From an uncultured Prevotella sp. (GTDB lineage: Bacteria > Bacteroidota > Bacteroidia > Bacteroidales > Bacteroidaceae): a DNA stretch of 12,803 nucleotides. The first letter of the stretch is position 1; the number at the start of each line of letters is the position of its first letter. Below are positions 6,048 to 11,768 of the stretch, piece by piece. The stretch lies in contig USJD01000095.1 of NCBI GenBank assembly GCA_900554835.1, forward strand, positions 1 through 12,803, read 5' to 3'. The position numbers and the translations under genes are program-made. The notes beneath the pieces are model-generated. The model made no database searches. It was not told where the DNA came from and saw only the letters and a list, made by a program, of their open reading frames with translations.

Positions 6048-6605
6048 TTACACCCAATGCAATCGCAATAAAATCATCAAATATAAGGCTTTTTTAATTT
6101 CTTTAAGAGCTAAGTTGAGATGATTTTCTACGGTTTTCTTCTGCACCCCCAACTGTTGGGCTATCTCTTCGTTCTTGAGATGCTGCTCCCGGCTCATGCG
6201 GTAGATGGTCTGTCGCTGCTGGGGCATGTTCTCCACAATCATGTCGATAAGCAGTTGGGTATCCTTGGCCACGACTTCCTCATGCGGCGAGGCGATGTTG
6301 GCACATTGGTCGGGCAAGGAATCGATGTCTATCGGAATCACTCGCTTGGTGGAAATATAATTGATAACGGTATATTTCGCCAATATAAACAGGTAAGAAT
6401 CGAAGTCTTTGATTTCTGCGAATTTCTGGCGCTTCTTCCAAATTTTCTCAAAGATAATCTGGCACACGTCGTCGGCATCATCCATGTTTTTCAGCAACAT
6501 GGAGACGAAGCGATGAACTTTAGGATAAAACTTGCGGAACATGATGCCGTAAGCTTTTTCATCGCCCTGAGACATGAGTAATATTACTTCTTTTTCGATT
6601 TCCAT
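6048..6605 (-). CDS. ECF RNA polymerase sigma factor (Bacteroidota expansion type)
   Basis: This 185-aa protein is an extracytoplasmic-function sigma factor with regions 2 and 4 only. Region 2 covers about 12-85 (GDEKAYGIMFRKFYPKVHRF, then DDADDVCQIIFEKIWKKR, then YLFILAKYTVINYI). Region 4 covers about 115-172, with a helix-turn-helix at KNEEIAQQLGVQKKTVENHL (144-163). The spacing and the MPQQRQTIYRMSRE stretch are typical of the sigma factors paired with FecR in Bacteroidota. It would direct RNA polymerase to target promoters once FecR releases it. The start ATG at 6605 is preceded by a TAnnTTTG element. The C-terminal tail after region 4 (LYLMILLRLHWV) is short and hydrophobic. Length is normal. 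Confidence 0.93.
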   Translation of the reverse strand: MEIEKEVILLMSQGDEKAYGIMFRKFYPKVHRFVSMLLKNMDDADDVCQIIFEKIWKKRQKFAEIKDFDSYLFILAKYTVINYISTKRVIPIDIDSLPDQCANIASPHEEVVAKDTQLLIDMIVENMPQQRQTIYRMSREQHLKNEEIAQQLGVQKKTVENHLNLALKEIKKALYLMILLRLHWV

Positions 6606-6677
6606 TTAAACAGGTTTTCTTTGTTTTTTGTAATGCACGGCATGATATTGGAGGGCATTACATGAATTAAGCAATTG

Positions 6678-6685
6678 CAAAGATA
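6678..6685 (-). promoter_or_regulatory. -7 promoter element of the sigma/fecR operon
   Basis: The minus strand reads TATCTTTGC, matching TAnnTTTG. It lies about 72 bases upstream of the sigma ATG, implying a leader of about 65 bases. A matching TTTG at the expected -33 distance was not found, so only the -7 half is supported. Confidence 0.55.
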
Positions 6686-6744
6686 ATACAAATAAACGAA
6701 TTCTCCTTCTTTTTTGATAAGAAAATTGCGTTACAATTGAAAAA

Positions 6745-6813
6745 TGGCATGATAGCAAGGACGGCTACACCAACGTGCTCCAGCTGACCATTGGTTATAA
6801 ATTCAAGTTGTAA
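6745..6813 (+). pseudogene. C-terminal remnant of an outer-membrane beta-barrel protein
   Basis: The plus strand encodes WHDSKDGYTNVLQLTIGYKF followed by KL and a TAA at 6811. The alternating pattern of an amphipathic last strand (LQLTIGYKFKL) is what closes Bacteroidota outer-membrane barrels. Upstream, the frame gives only a few more codons (ENCVTIEK) before a TAA at 6718-6720, and the bases become AT-rich. No start or body of the gene remains. A terminator-like hairpin follows at 6852. I infer a deletion that removed all but the last 22 or so codons. The exact family is not identifiable. Confidence 0.5.
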
Positions 6814-6851
6814 GATATAGAATACTCTTATACATAAACTTTTATACTCAT

Positions 6852-6895
6852 AAATCCCAAGCCGGCTTTTCTGCTGACTTGGGATTTGCTTTTCC
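6852..6895 (+). terminator. Terminator-like hairpin after the barrel remnant
   Basis: AAATCCCAAG (6852-6861) pairs perfectly with CTTGGGATTT (6878-6887) around a 16-base loop, followed by GCTTTT. The 10-bp stem and short T-run suit an intrinsic terminator on the plus strand, about 40 bases after the stop of the barrel remnant. The stem could also act for minus-strand transcripts from the small ORF at 6937-7095, with the run TATGAGT following rather than a T-run, so the plus-strand reading is better. Confidence 0.6.
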
Positions 6896-6899
6896 GAAA

Positions 6900-6951
6900 A
6901 TCCGTGATTATCCGTGATGTAATCTTAATCGTTATCTTAATAATCCGTGAT
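6900..6951. repeat. Three dispersed copies of ATCCGTGAT
   Basis: ATCCGTGAT occurs at 6900-6908, 6910-6918 and 6943-6951; the first two are 10 bases apart. The third copy lies within the last codons of the small minus-strand ORF and supplies its C-terminal ITDY and part of its stop context. I know no function for this repeat. Confidence 0.55.
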
Positions 6952-7095
6952 ATATCCTTTCGTAAACATATCGTAGGACAGAGCTTCCAGTTCGGCAAGC
7001 GTCATGTGCTCTACGGCATGTTCTATCTTGCGAATCAGTTCATCTCTCTTGAAATCGTCGTTATCGCTCAGGCGCGATGTAAATCTATTGCTCAT
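6937..7095 (-). CDS. Small hypothetical protein of 52 aa downstream of ribD
   Basis: The minus strand from the ATG at 7095 reads 52 codons to TAA at 6937: it begins MSNRFTSRLSDNDDFKRDEL and continues IRKIEHAVEHMTLAELEALS, ending YDMFTKGYITDY. The composition is that of a real soluble protein: charged, with two likely amphipathic helices (about 15-30 and 32-45) and mixed GC-rich codons like its neighbours, while the flanking DNA is AT-rich. It follows ribD by 47 bases in the same direction and could be co-transcribed with it, although a 7-bp repeat array fills the gap. No membrane segment or metal motif is seen. I do not recognise the family. Confidence 0.6.
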   Translation of the reverse strand: MSNRFTSRLSDNDDFKRDELIRKIEHAVEHMTLAELEALSYDMFTKGYITDY

Positions 7096-7103
7096 CGATT
7101 TTT

Positions 7104-7145
7104 AATGTTAAATGTTGAGTGTTGAGTGTTGAATGTTGAGTGTTA
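7104..7145. repeat. Six tandem 7-bp repeats overlapping the ribD stop codon
   Basis: Six contiguous 7-mers of the form ARTGTTR run from 7104 to 7145: AATGTTA, AATGTTG, AGTGTTG, AGTGTTG, AATGTTG, AGTGTTA. The last one contains the ribD stop codon (TTA at 7143-7145 on the plus strand). Such short arrays can gain or lose units by slippage. Here a change would alter only the spacer between ribD and the small ORF, not either reading frame, unless the last unit is affected. Confidence 0.8.
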
Positions 7146-8210
7146 AATGCTTAGCCGTTCATAGGTGTCGATGACATTGCCATCATATTCCTCATGGGTG
7201 AGCAGACGGACATCGTGAGGAAGGCGAGGAGCCTCGGTTCCTTTTTCCACACACTTCCCAACTGCTGTTTCCACCCTGATTTCATCCCAAAGTCCTGCAT
7301 CAAGGAAAGCCTGATGAGTGATGGCGCCTCCCTCCACTATCAGAGATTGCACCTTATTAATATATAGGTAGTCCATCATCTGATTCAGCACGCCGGTCTT
7401 TCCCTGAGAGAAATCCAAGCCCTCGAAGCAAGGGTGATTTCTATCGATGACCAGTCGCAGAGGGTCCTTACCGATCCAGTCACGCACATTCAACTGACTA
7501 TGGTCGCGCTCATCGGTGATTCTACCTACCAGGATGGCATCGTTCTCGGCACGCAGTTTGTGGGAAAGCATCTTGGTAAAAGGAGAGGAAATAGCCATTC
7601 CCTTACCCCCGTCATCGAGAAAACCGTTGACTGTCTGCGCCCATTTCAAAATCACGTAAGGGCGCTTATGGGTATTATAAGTGATGAAGCGCTTGTTGAG
7701 TTCGAGACATTCCTTCTCCAGCACGCCCACCGTCACTTCGATGCCAGCCTCGCGGATTTTCTGAATGCCGCGTCCCTGCACCTTGGCAAACGGATCTACA
7801 CAACCGCAGACGCATCTTTTCACTCCTTTCTTTACCACAAGGTCGGCACAAGGAGGTGTCTTGCCGTAATGCGAACAGGGTTCGAGACTCACGTAAATAG
7901 TGGCTTCATGCAGCAGCGGCTCATCCTCCGGTCTGACAGAGGCAAAGGCATTCACCTCAGCATGTCCCTCGCCGCAGCGCACATGATAACCCTCGCCGAT
8001 AATTCTTCCGTCAGCACTCACAATGACGGCCCCCACCATCGGATTGGGTTTCGCATTCTGCCTTCCGTTCTTCGCCAACTGCAGGCAGCGGCGCATAAAC
8101 ATTTCATCTATCTCCTGCTGAGAGAGTGGCTCTCCCGTCCAAGGATCCTGAAAAGAGACTGCTTTCTGCCCCTTATCTGCATTCTGCTCTATATTTCTTT
8201 TTTGCTCCAT
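7143..8210 (-). CDS. ribD: Bifunctional riboflavin biosynthesis deaminase/reductase RibD
   Basis: From the ATG at 8210 this is 355 aa and performs two steps of riboflavin synthesis: deamination of the pyrimidinone product of GTP cyclohydrolase II, then NADPH-dependent side-chain reduction. The deaminase domain (about 36-160) has the zinc site HAEVNA (H83, catalytic E85) and PCSHYGKTPPC (C112, C121), with substrate residues in NAKPNPMVGAV. The reductase domain (about 184-355) has YVILKWAQTVNGFLDD, AENDAILVGRITDE, RLVIDRN and SLIVEGGAITHQAFLDAGLW. About 35 residues precede the usual start of the fold. An in-frame ATG at 8246 would add 12 Lys/Arg-rich residues, and an ATG at 8102 would match the usual family start more closely; I chose 8210 as a compromise. 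It is divergent from prmC, and the other riboflavin genes are not in the window. Confidence 0.93.
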   Translation of the reverse strand: MEQKRNIEQNADKGQKAVSFQDPWTGEPLSQQEIDEMFMRRCLQLAKNGRQNAKPNPMVGAVIVSADGRIIGEGYHVRCGEGHAEVNAFASVRPEDEPLLHEATIYVSLEPCSHYGKTPPCADLVVKKGVKRCVCGCVDPFAKVQGRGIQKIREAGIEVTVGVLEKECLELNKRFITYNTHKRPYVILKWAQTVNGFLDDGGKGMAISSPFTKMLSHKLRAENDAILVGRITDERDHSQLNVRDWIGKDPLRLVIDRNHPCFEGLDFSQGKTGVLNQMMDYLYINKVQSLIVEGGAITHQAFLDAGLWDEIRVETAVGKCVEKGTEAPRLPHDVRLLTHEEYDGNVIDTYERLSI

Positions 8211-8229
8211 ATCTAATTTTTTCTTCCCT

Positions 8230-8264
8230 TTTGATCTTATTCTCAATAAAATTATGTACTTTTG
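8230..8264 (+). promoter_or_regulatory. Promoter of the prmC-recX-comF operon
   Basis: TACTTTTGC at 8257-8265 matches TAnnTTTG and lies about 38 bases before the prmC ATG at 8303. A TTTG at 8230-8233 could be the -33 element, but the 23-base gap is longer than the usual 19-21. The -7 call is good and the -33 call is weak. It sits in the short divergent gap shared with ribD. Confidence 0.62.
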
Positions 8265-8302
8265 CCAGTGAATTCAATGAAAGTCAAACAAGGCTCATTA
8301 AA

Positions 8303-9157
8303 ATGAAAACTTATCAACAACTTTGGCAATCCCTCACTCCACTCTATGAGACTGGCGAAGCGCAAGCTATCGTCCGCACCGTGCTCGACGTGAAATACGG
8401 AATGACTTTGACCGACATAATCTGCGGCAAAGTTAATGAATTATCTGCAGATGAAGAAAGAAATCTGGAAGAAATTGTAGAAAGACTGCAAAATGGCGAA
8501 CCGGTACAGTATGTGCTGGGCAAAGCCGACTTTGCCGGAAGAACCTTCCATGTAGAGCCGGGCGTGCTGATTCCGAGACCCGAAACGGCGGAACTCTGTG
8601 AATGGATGGTGGAATCAGCCTCTCCTCAACCAAGAATCATGGACCTCTGTACAGGCTCTGGCTGCATTGCCATTACCCTGAGTCTTGAGATTCCAAATTC
8701 GGAAGTATTAGGAATAGACATTTCCGACTGCGCCTGCAGAATTGCCACAGAGAATGCCAAGTTGTTGTCTTCTAAAGCATGCTTTGAGAAGATGGATGTC
8801 TTTAAACTGCTTGAAAGGTATAGGAAAGAGCCAAAGGATTCTCCCGAAGTGGATATGATCGTGAGCAATCCTCCTTATATCTGCGAGAAAGAAAAGATAG
8901 ACATGGCAAAGAATGTTTTGGATTACGAACCAGGCATCGCCCTCTTCGTTCCCGACGAAGATCCTCTGAAGTTCTATCGGGCCATCGCCGAGATTGCTTC
9001 CATCAGACTATGCTGTGGGGGATTTCTCTATTTCGAAATCAATCCTATCTACGAAAAGGAAACAAGGGAAATGCTCGAAGGCTTCGATTTCAAGGATATT
9101 GAGACGAAGGAGGATTCTTTCGGGAAAAAGAGAATGATGCGAGCTGCTAAAAAATAA
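8303..9157 (+). CDS. prmC: Peptide chain release factor N5-glutamine methyltransferase PrmC
   Basis: This 284-aa protein (HemK family) methylates the glutamine of the GGQ motif in release factors, using S-adenosylmethionine, and so keeps translation termination efficient. The N-terminal helical domain (1-75) ends in GEPVQYVLGKADFAGRTF. The segment VLIPRPETAEL (88-98) is a family hallmark. SAM motif I is DLCTGSGCIAI (114-124), and the catalytic NPPY lies at 189-192 in IVSNPPYI. Length is normal. I start at the ATG at 8303: the same frame is open back to 8126, but that part lies across ribD's 5' end and the promoter. recX follows after 8 bases. Confidence 0.94.
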   Translation: MKTYQQLWQSLTPLYETGEAQAIVRTVLDVKYGMTLTDIICGKVNELSADEERNLEEIVERLQNGEPVQYVLGKADFAGRTFHVEPGVLIPRPETAELCEWMVESASPQPRIMDLCTGSGCIAITLSLEIPNSEVLGIDISDCACRIATENAKLLSSKACFEKMDVFKLLERYRKEPKDSPEVDMIVSNPPYICEKEKIDMAKNVLDYEPGIALFVPDEDPLKFYRAIAEIASIRLCCGGFLYFEINPIYEKETREMLEGFDFKDIETKEDSFGKKRMMRAAKK

Positions 9158-9165
9158 GAAACAAT

Positions 9166-9678
9166 ATGGAATATGACAATTATAAACCGCGTCGTGCGAA
9201 GAAGCCGATGACTGAGCAACAGGCACTCCTGAAGCTTACGACTCTCTGCACCCAGTCGGAGCACTGTTCGCAGGAAATGCTCGACAAAATGAAGAAATGG
9301 GAACTGCCCGAGGATGCTATCGCCCGCAATATGGAGTTCCTCATCCAGAAGAAATTCGTGGATGATGAGCGCTTTGCCCGCTTCTTTATCAACGATAAAA
9401 TCAAATATAATAAATGGGGACGGCGCAAGGTGGAACAGGCTCTCTGGCTGAAACATATCTCCAGGGAAATCTCCGACCCTATCTTTGCAGAAATTGAGGA
9501 CGAACTCTATATGGAGACGCTTCTGCCCCTGATGAGAAACAAGTATAAGACCATCAAGGCGAAAAACGACTACGAGCGCTCCATGAAACTCATCCGCTTT
9601 GCCTTAGGCAGAGGTTTCAGCATGGATATTATCCGCAAATGCATTGACAAAATGGGAGTAGAAGACGTGGAATTTTAA
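9166..9678 (+). CDS. recX: Regulatory protein RecX
   Basis: This 170-aa protein belongs to the RecX family, which binds RecA and limits RecA filament extension during recombination and the SOS response. The sequence is mostly helical, with the family core FVDDERFARFFINDKIKYNK then WGRRKVEQAL (64-93), and repeats of three-helix units before and after it. Its N-terminus is basic (YKPRRAKKP). It starts 8 bases after prmC and ends 13 bases before comF, so the three genes are very likely one transcript. recA is not in the window. Confidence 0.88.
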   Translation: MEYDNYKPRRAKKPMTEQQALLKLTTLCTQSEHCSQEMLDKMKKWELPEDAIARNMEFLIQKKFVDDERFARFFINDKIKYNKWGRRKVEQALWLKHISREISDPIFAEIEDELYMETLLPLMRNKYKTIKAKNDYERSMKLIRFALGRGFSMDIIRKCIDKMGVEDVEF

Positions 9679-9691
9679 TACGATTACATAT

Positions 9692-10426
9692 ATGCGACTC
9701 AGTATCTTAGCAAAAATCATAGACATGCTTTCCCCCCGCTACTGTCCGGTTTGCGGAAACCGGCTCAATGGCGAGGAGGAAAGCATTTGTGTTTCATGCA
9801 ATCTGTTCCTGCCCAGAACCGATACTTGGAAAGACCCCTATCACAATGAGATGGCGAAGATGTTCTGGCATCGTATTCCCATCGAGAAAGCCTGCGCCCT
9901 CTTCTATTACAAGGGCCATGCCTTCACCAGCAACATTCTCTATCAACTGAAATACAGTCACCGCCCGGAAGTTGCCACAGACTTGGGAATACTTCTGGCA
10001 CAGGAAGGAATGAAAGTGCACTTCTTCGACGACATTGACGGCATCATTCCCATTCCGCTTGCACCCCACCGCCAACGGCAGAGAGGCTACAACCAGAGCG
10101 AGGAAATCGCTAAGGGAATCGCACAGGTGACCCACCTCCCCATCTACACAGATATCGTGAGAAGAAACGTCTTCAAGGAAAGTCAGACCCAAAAAGACCG
10201 CTGGAGAAGAAACGAGAACGTGAAAGAAGCCTTTGAACTCTACCCTTCCTACCGCCCCGACCAAGAGAAAGGGGAAAACAAAAGCGGCTCCATCGCTGGC
10301 AGACATTTCCTGATAGTAGATGATGTCTGTACTACGGGAGCCACTATCTGTGCATGTTGCCAGACGCTTATGCAAGCCAGCAACATGAAATTCAGCGTTT
10401 TATCTATCGGATTAGCTGGAGAATAA
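9692..10426 (+). CDS. comF: ComF-family phosphoribosyltransferase-like protein
   Basis: This 244-aa protein has the ComF layout: an N-terminal four-cysteine zinc finger (C18, C21, C33, C36, in CPVCGNRL and CVSC), then a type I phosphoribosyltransferase fold. The PRPP-binding loop is FLIVDDVCTTGATI (206-219), and the conserved PIPLAPHRQRQRGYNQSEEIA lies at about 120-140. In naturally transformable bacteria ComF acts in uptake of single-stranded DNA; in most Bacteroidota its role is untested. It is the last gene of the prmC-recX-comF operon. I see no hairpin terminator after it. Length is normal. Confidence 0.9.
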   Translation: MRLSILAKIIDMLSPRYCPVCGNRLNGEEESICVSCNLFLPRTDTWKDPYHNEMAKMFWHRIPIEKACALFYYKGHAFTSNILYQLKYSHRPEVATDLGILLAQEGMKVHFFDDIDGIIPIPLAPHRQRQRGYNQSEEIAKGIAQVTHLPIYTDIVRRNVFKESQTQKDRWRRNENVKEAFELYPSYRPDQEKGENKSGSIAGRHFLIVDDVCTTGATICACCQTLMQASNMKFSVLSIGLAGE

Positions 10427-10564
10427 CTTTCCTAACTTTTACAGTACCATCTTCACCGATTTCGTTTGAATTAATTCGTGGCAAATATACACCATTTCTA
10501 CGATATATGCAACAAATTAAAGACTTTTAACCTTACCAAGGTCTCACTTTAGCAAAAAGAAATG

Positions 10565-10572
10565 TACCTTTG
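10565..10572 (+). promoter_or_regulatory. -7 promoter element of pyrE
   Basis: TACCTTTGC matches TAnnTTTG and lies 30 bases before the ATG at 10603, placing the transcription start near 10579. An in-frame ATG at 10570 overlaps this element and so cannot be the main start. No TTTG is found at the usual -33 distance; the nearest T-rich run (10548) is too close. Confidence 0.65.
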
Positions 10573-10602
10573 CAGCATAATAATATTAAATCCTTTAAGA
10601 TT

Positions 10603-11235
10603 ATGGACAAACTGAAGAAAGAATTTGCATCAAAGTTATTGAAAGTAAAGGCTATCAAGTTGCAGCCTAACGATCCATTTACATGGGCTTCTGGCTGGAA
10701 GTCTCCTTTCTATTGTGACAACCGTAAGACTCTGTCTTTCCCAGAGTTGCGCAACTATGTGAAGCTCGAATTGGTACACGCCATCCTTGAGCAGTTCCCA
10801 GAGGCTGACGCCGTAGCCGGTGTTGCCACAGGAGCCATCGCACAGGGTGCATTGGTAGCTGATGAGCTGAACCTGCCTTTCGTATATGTACGTTCTAAAC
10901 CAAAGGATCACGGTATGCAGAACCTCATCGAGGGTGAGTTGGATCCTTCAGCTAAGGTTGTTGTAGTAGAAGACCTGATTTCTACTGGTGGCAGTTCTCT
11001 CAAGGCCGTAGAGGCTCTCCGCAAGAACGGTAATGAGATTGTGGGCATGGTAGCCAGCTACACCTATGGTTTCCCTGTAGCAGAGAAGGCATTTGCTGAT
11101 GCCAATGTCAAGCTCGTTACACTCACCGACTATGAGCACGTAGTGGCAGAGGCTCTCGAGACTGGTTACATCAAGCAGGAAGACGTAGAGTTGCTCCACG
11201 AGTGGCGCAAGGATCCAGCCAACTGGAAGAAGTAA
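10603..11235 (+). CDS. pyrE: Orotate phosphoribosyltransferase PyrE
   Basis: This 210-aa enzyme joins orotate to PRPP to make orotidine 5'-monophosphate, the fifth step of de novo pyrimidine synthesis. The N-terminal part has the orotate-side residues FTWASGWKSPFYCDNRKTLS (27-46). The loop around VYVRSKPKDHGMQNLIEG (95-111) carries the catalytic lysines. The PRPP-binding motif is VVVEDLISTGGSS (119-131). Length and start suit the family. It is followed after 32 bases by the SRPBCC gene and then argH, so pyrimidine and arginine genes, which share carbamoyl phosphate, lie side by side. Confidence 0.95.
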   Translation: MDKLKKEFASKLLKVKAIKLQPNDPFTWASGWKSPFYCDNRKTLSFPELRNYVKLELVHAILEQFPEADAVAGVATGAIAQGALVADELNLPFVYVRSKPKDHGMQNLIEGELDPSAKVVVVEDLISTGGSSLKAVEALRKNGNEIVGMVASYTYGFPVAEKAFADANVKLVTLTDYEHVVAEALETGYIKQEDVELLHEWRKDPANWKK

Positions 11236-11267
11236 TACCTGTCTCTACATAGGCATTTACAAGAAAT

Positions 11268-11729
11268 ATGAGTACAAGTACATTCGAAAGTAATATCAAA
11301 CAGATTCCTCATAAGCAGGAATCTGTTTTCAATACATTGAGCGACCTCAACAACCTGCAGCGCCTGAAGGATAAGTTTGAACAGGTGAAAGACCAGATTC
11401 CAGCCGACAAGCGTGAGCAGATGGACAAGATCAAGGACCTCAAGTTTGATACTGACAGCATCTCCATCACCGCCCCTATGGTGGGTGAAATCAAGATGCG
11501 CATCATCGACCGTGAGTTCCCTAAGACCATCAAGTTTGAGACCGAAAACAGTCCTGTACCGTTCAACTTCTGGATTCAGTTGCTCCCTACGGGCGAGTAT
11601 TCCTGCAAGATGAAGCTGACCATCAAGGCAGAACTCAATATGTTTATCAAGGGAATGGTGAAGAAACCGCTGACTGAAGGCATCGAGAAGATAGCTGATG
11701 CTTTGGCGATGATTCCATACGAGGATTAA
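11268..11729 (+). CDS. SRPBCC/START-like domain protein of unknown function
   Basis: This 153-aa protein has the shape of a single SRPBCC (START/polyketide cyclase-like) domain, a helix-grip fold with a hydrophobic cavity. It begins with TFESNIKQIPHKQESVFNTL, in which a first strand leads to the helix of the fold. Strands follow at about 61-82 and 83-125 (SISITAPMVGEIKMRIIDRE, PKTIKFETE, FWIQLLPTGEYSCKMKLTIK). A long C-terminal helix ends it (KKPLTEGIEKIADALAMIP). No signal peptide or membrane segment is seen. It lies between pyrE and argH with short gaps and is probably co-transcribed. The ligand and role are unknown; a catalytic residue is not evident. Confidence 0.75.
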   Translation: MSTSTFESNIKQIPHKQESVFNTLSDLNNLQRLKDKFEQVKDQIPADKREQMDKIKDLKFDTDSISITAPMVGEIKMRIIDREFPKTIKFETENSPVPFNFWIQLLPTGEYSCKMKLTIKAELNMFIKGMVKKPLTEGIEKIADALAMIPYED

Positions 11730-11768
11730 TCCGAAGCCTCCCCCTTTCATTCAAAAATTCAAAAGAAA

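Noticed and set aside
8126..8302. A 59-residue N-terminal extension of PrmC
   Set aside because: It overlaps the 5' part of ribD on the other strand and spans the promoter at 8257; family proteins start near MKTYQQLW.
10570..10602. Upstream start for PyrE
   Set aside because: The ATG at 10570 lies within the -7 promoter element, so it would not be in the main transcript.
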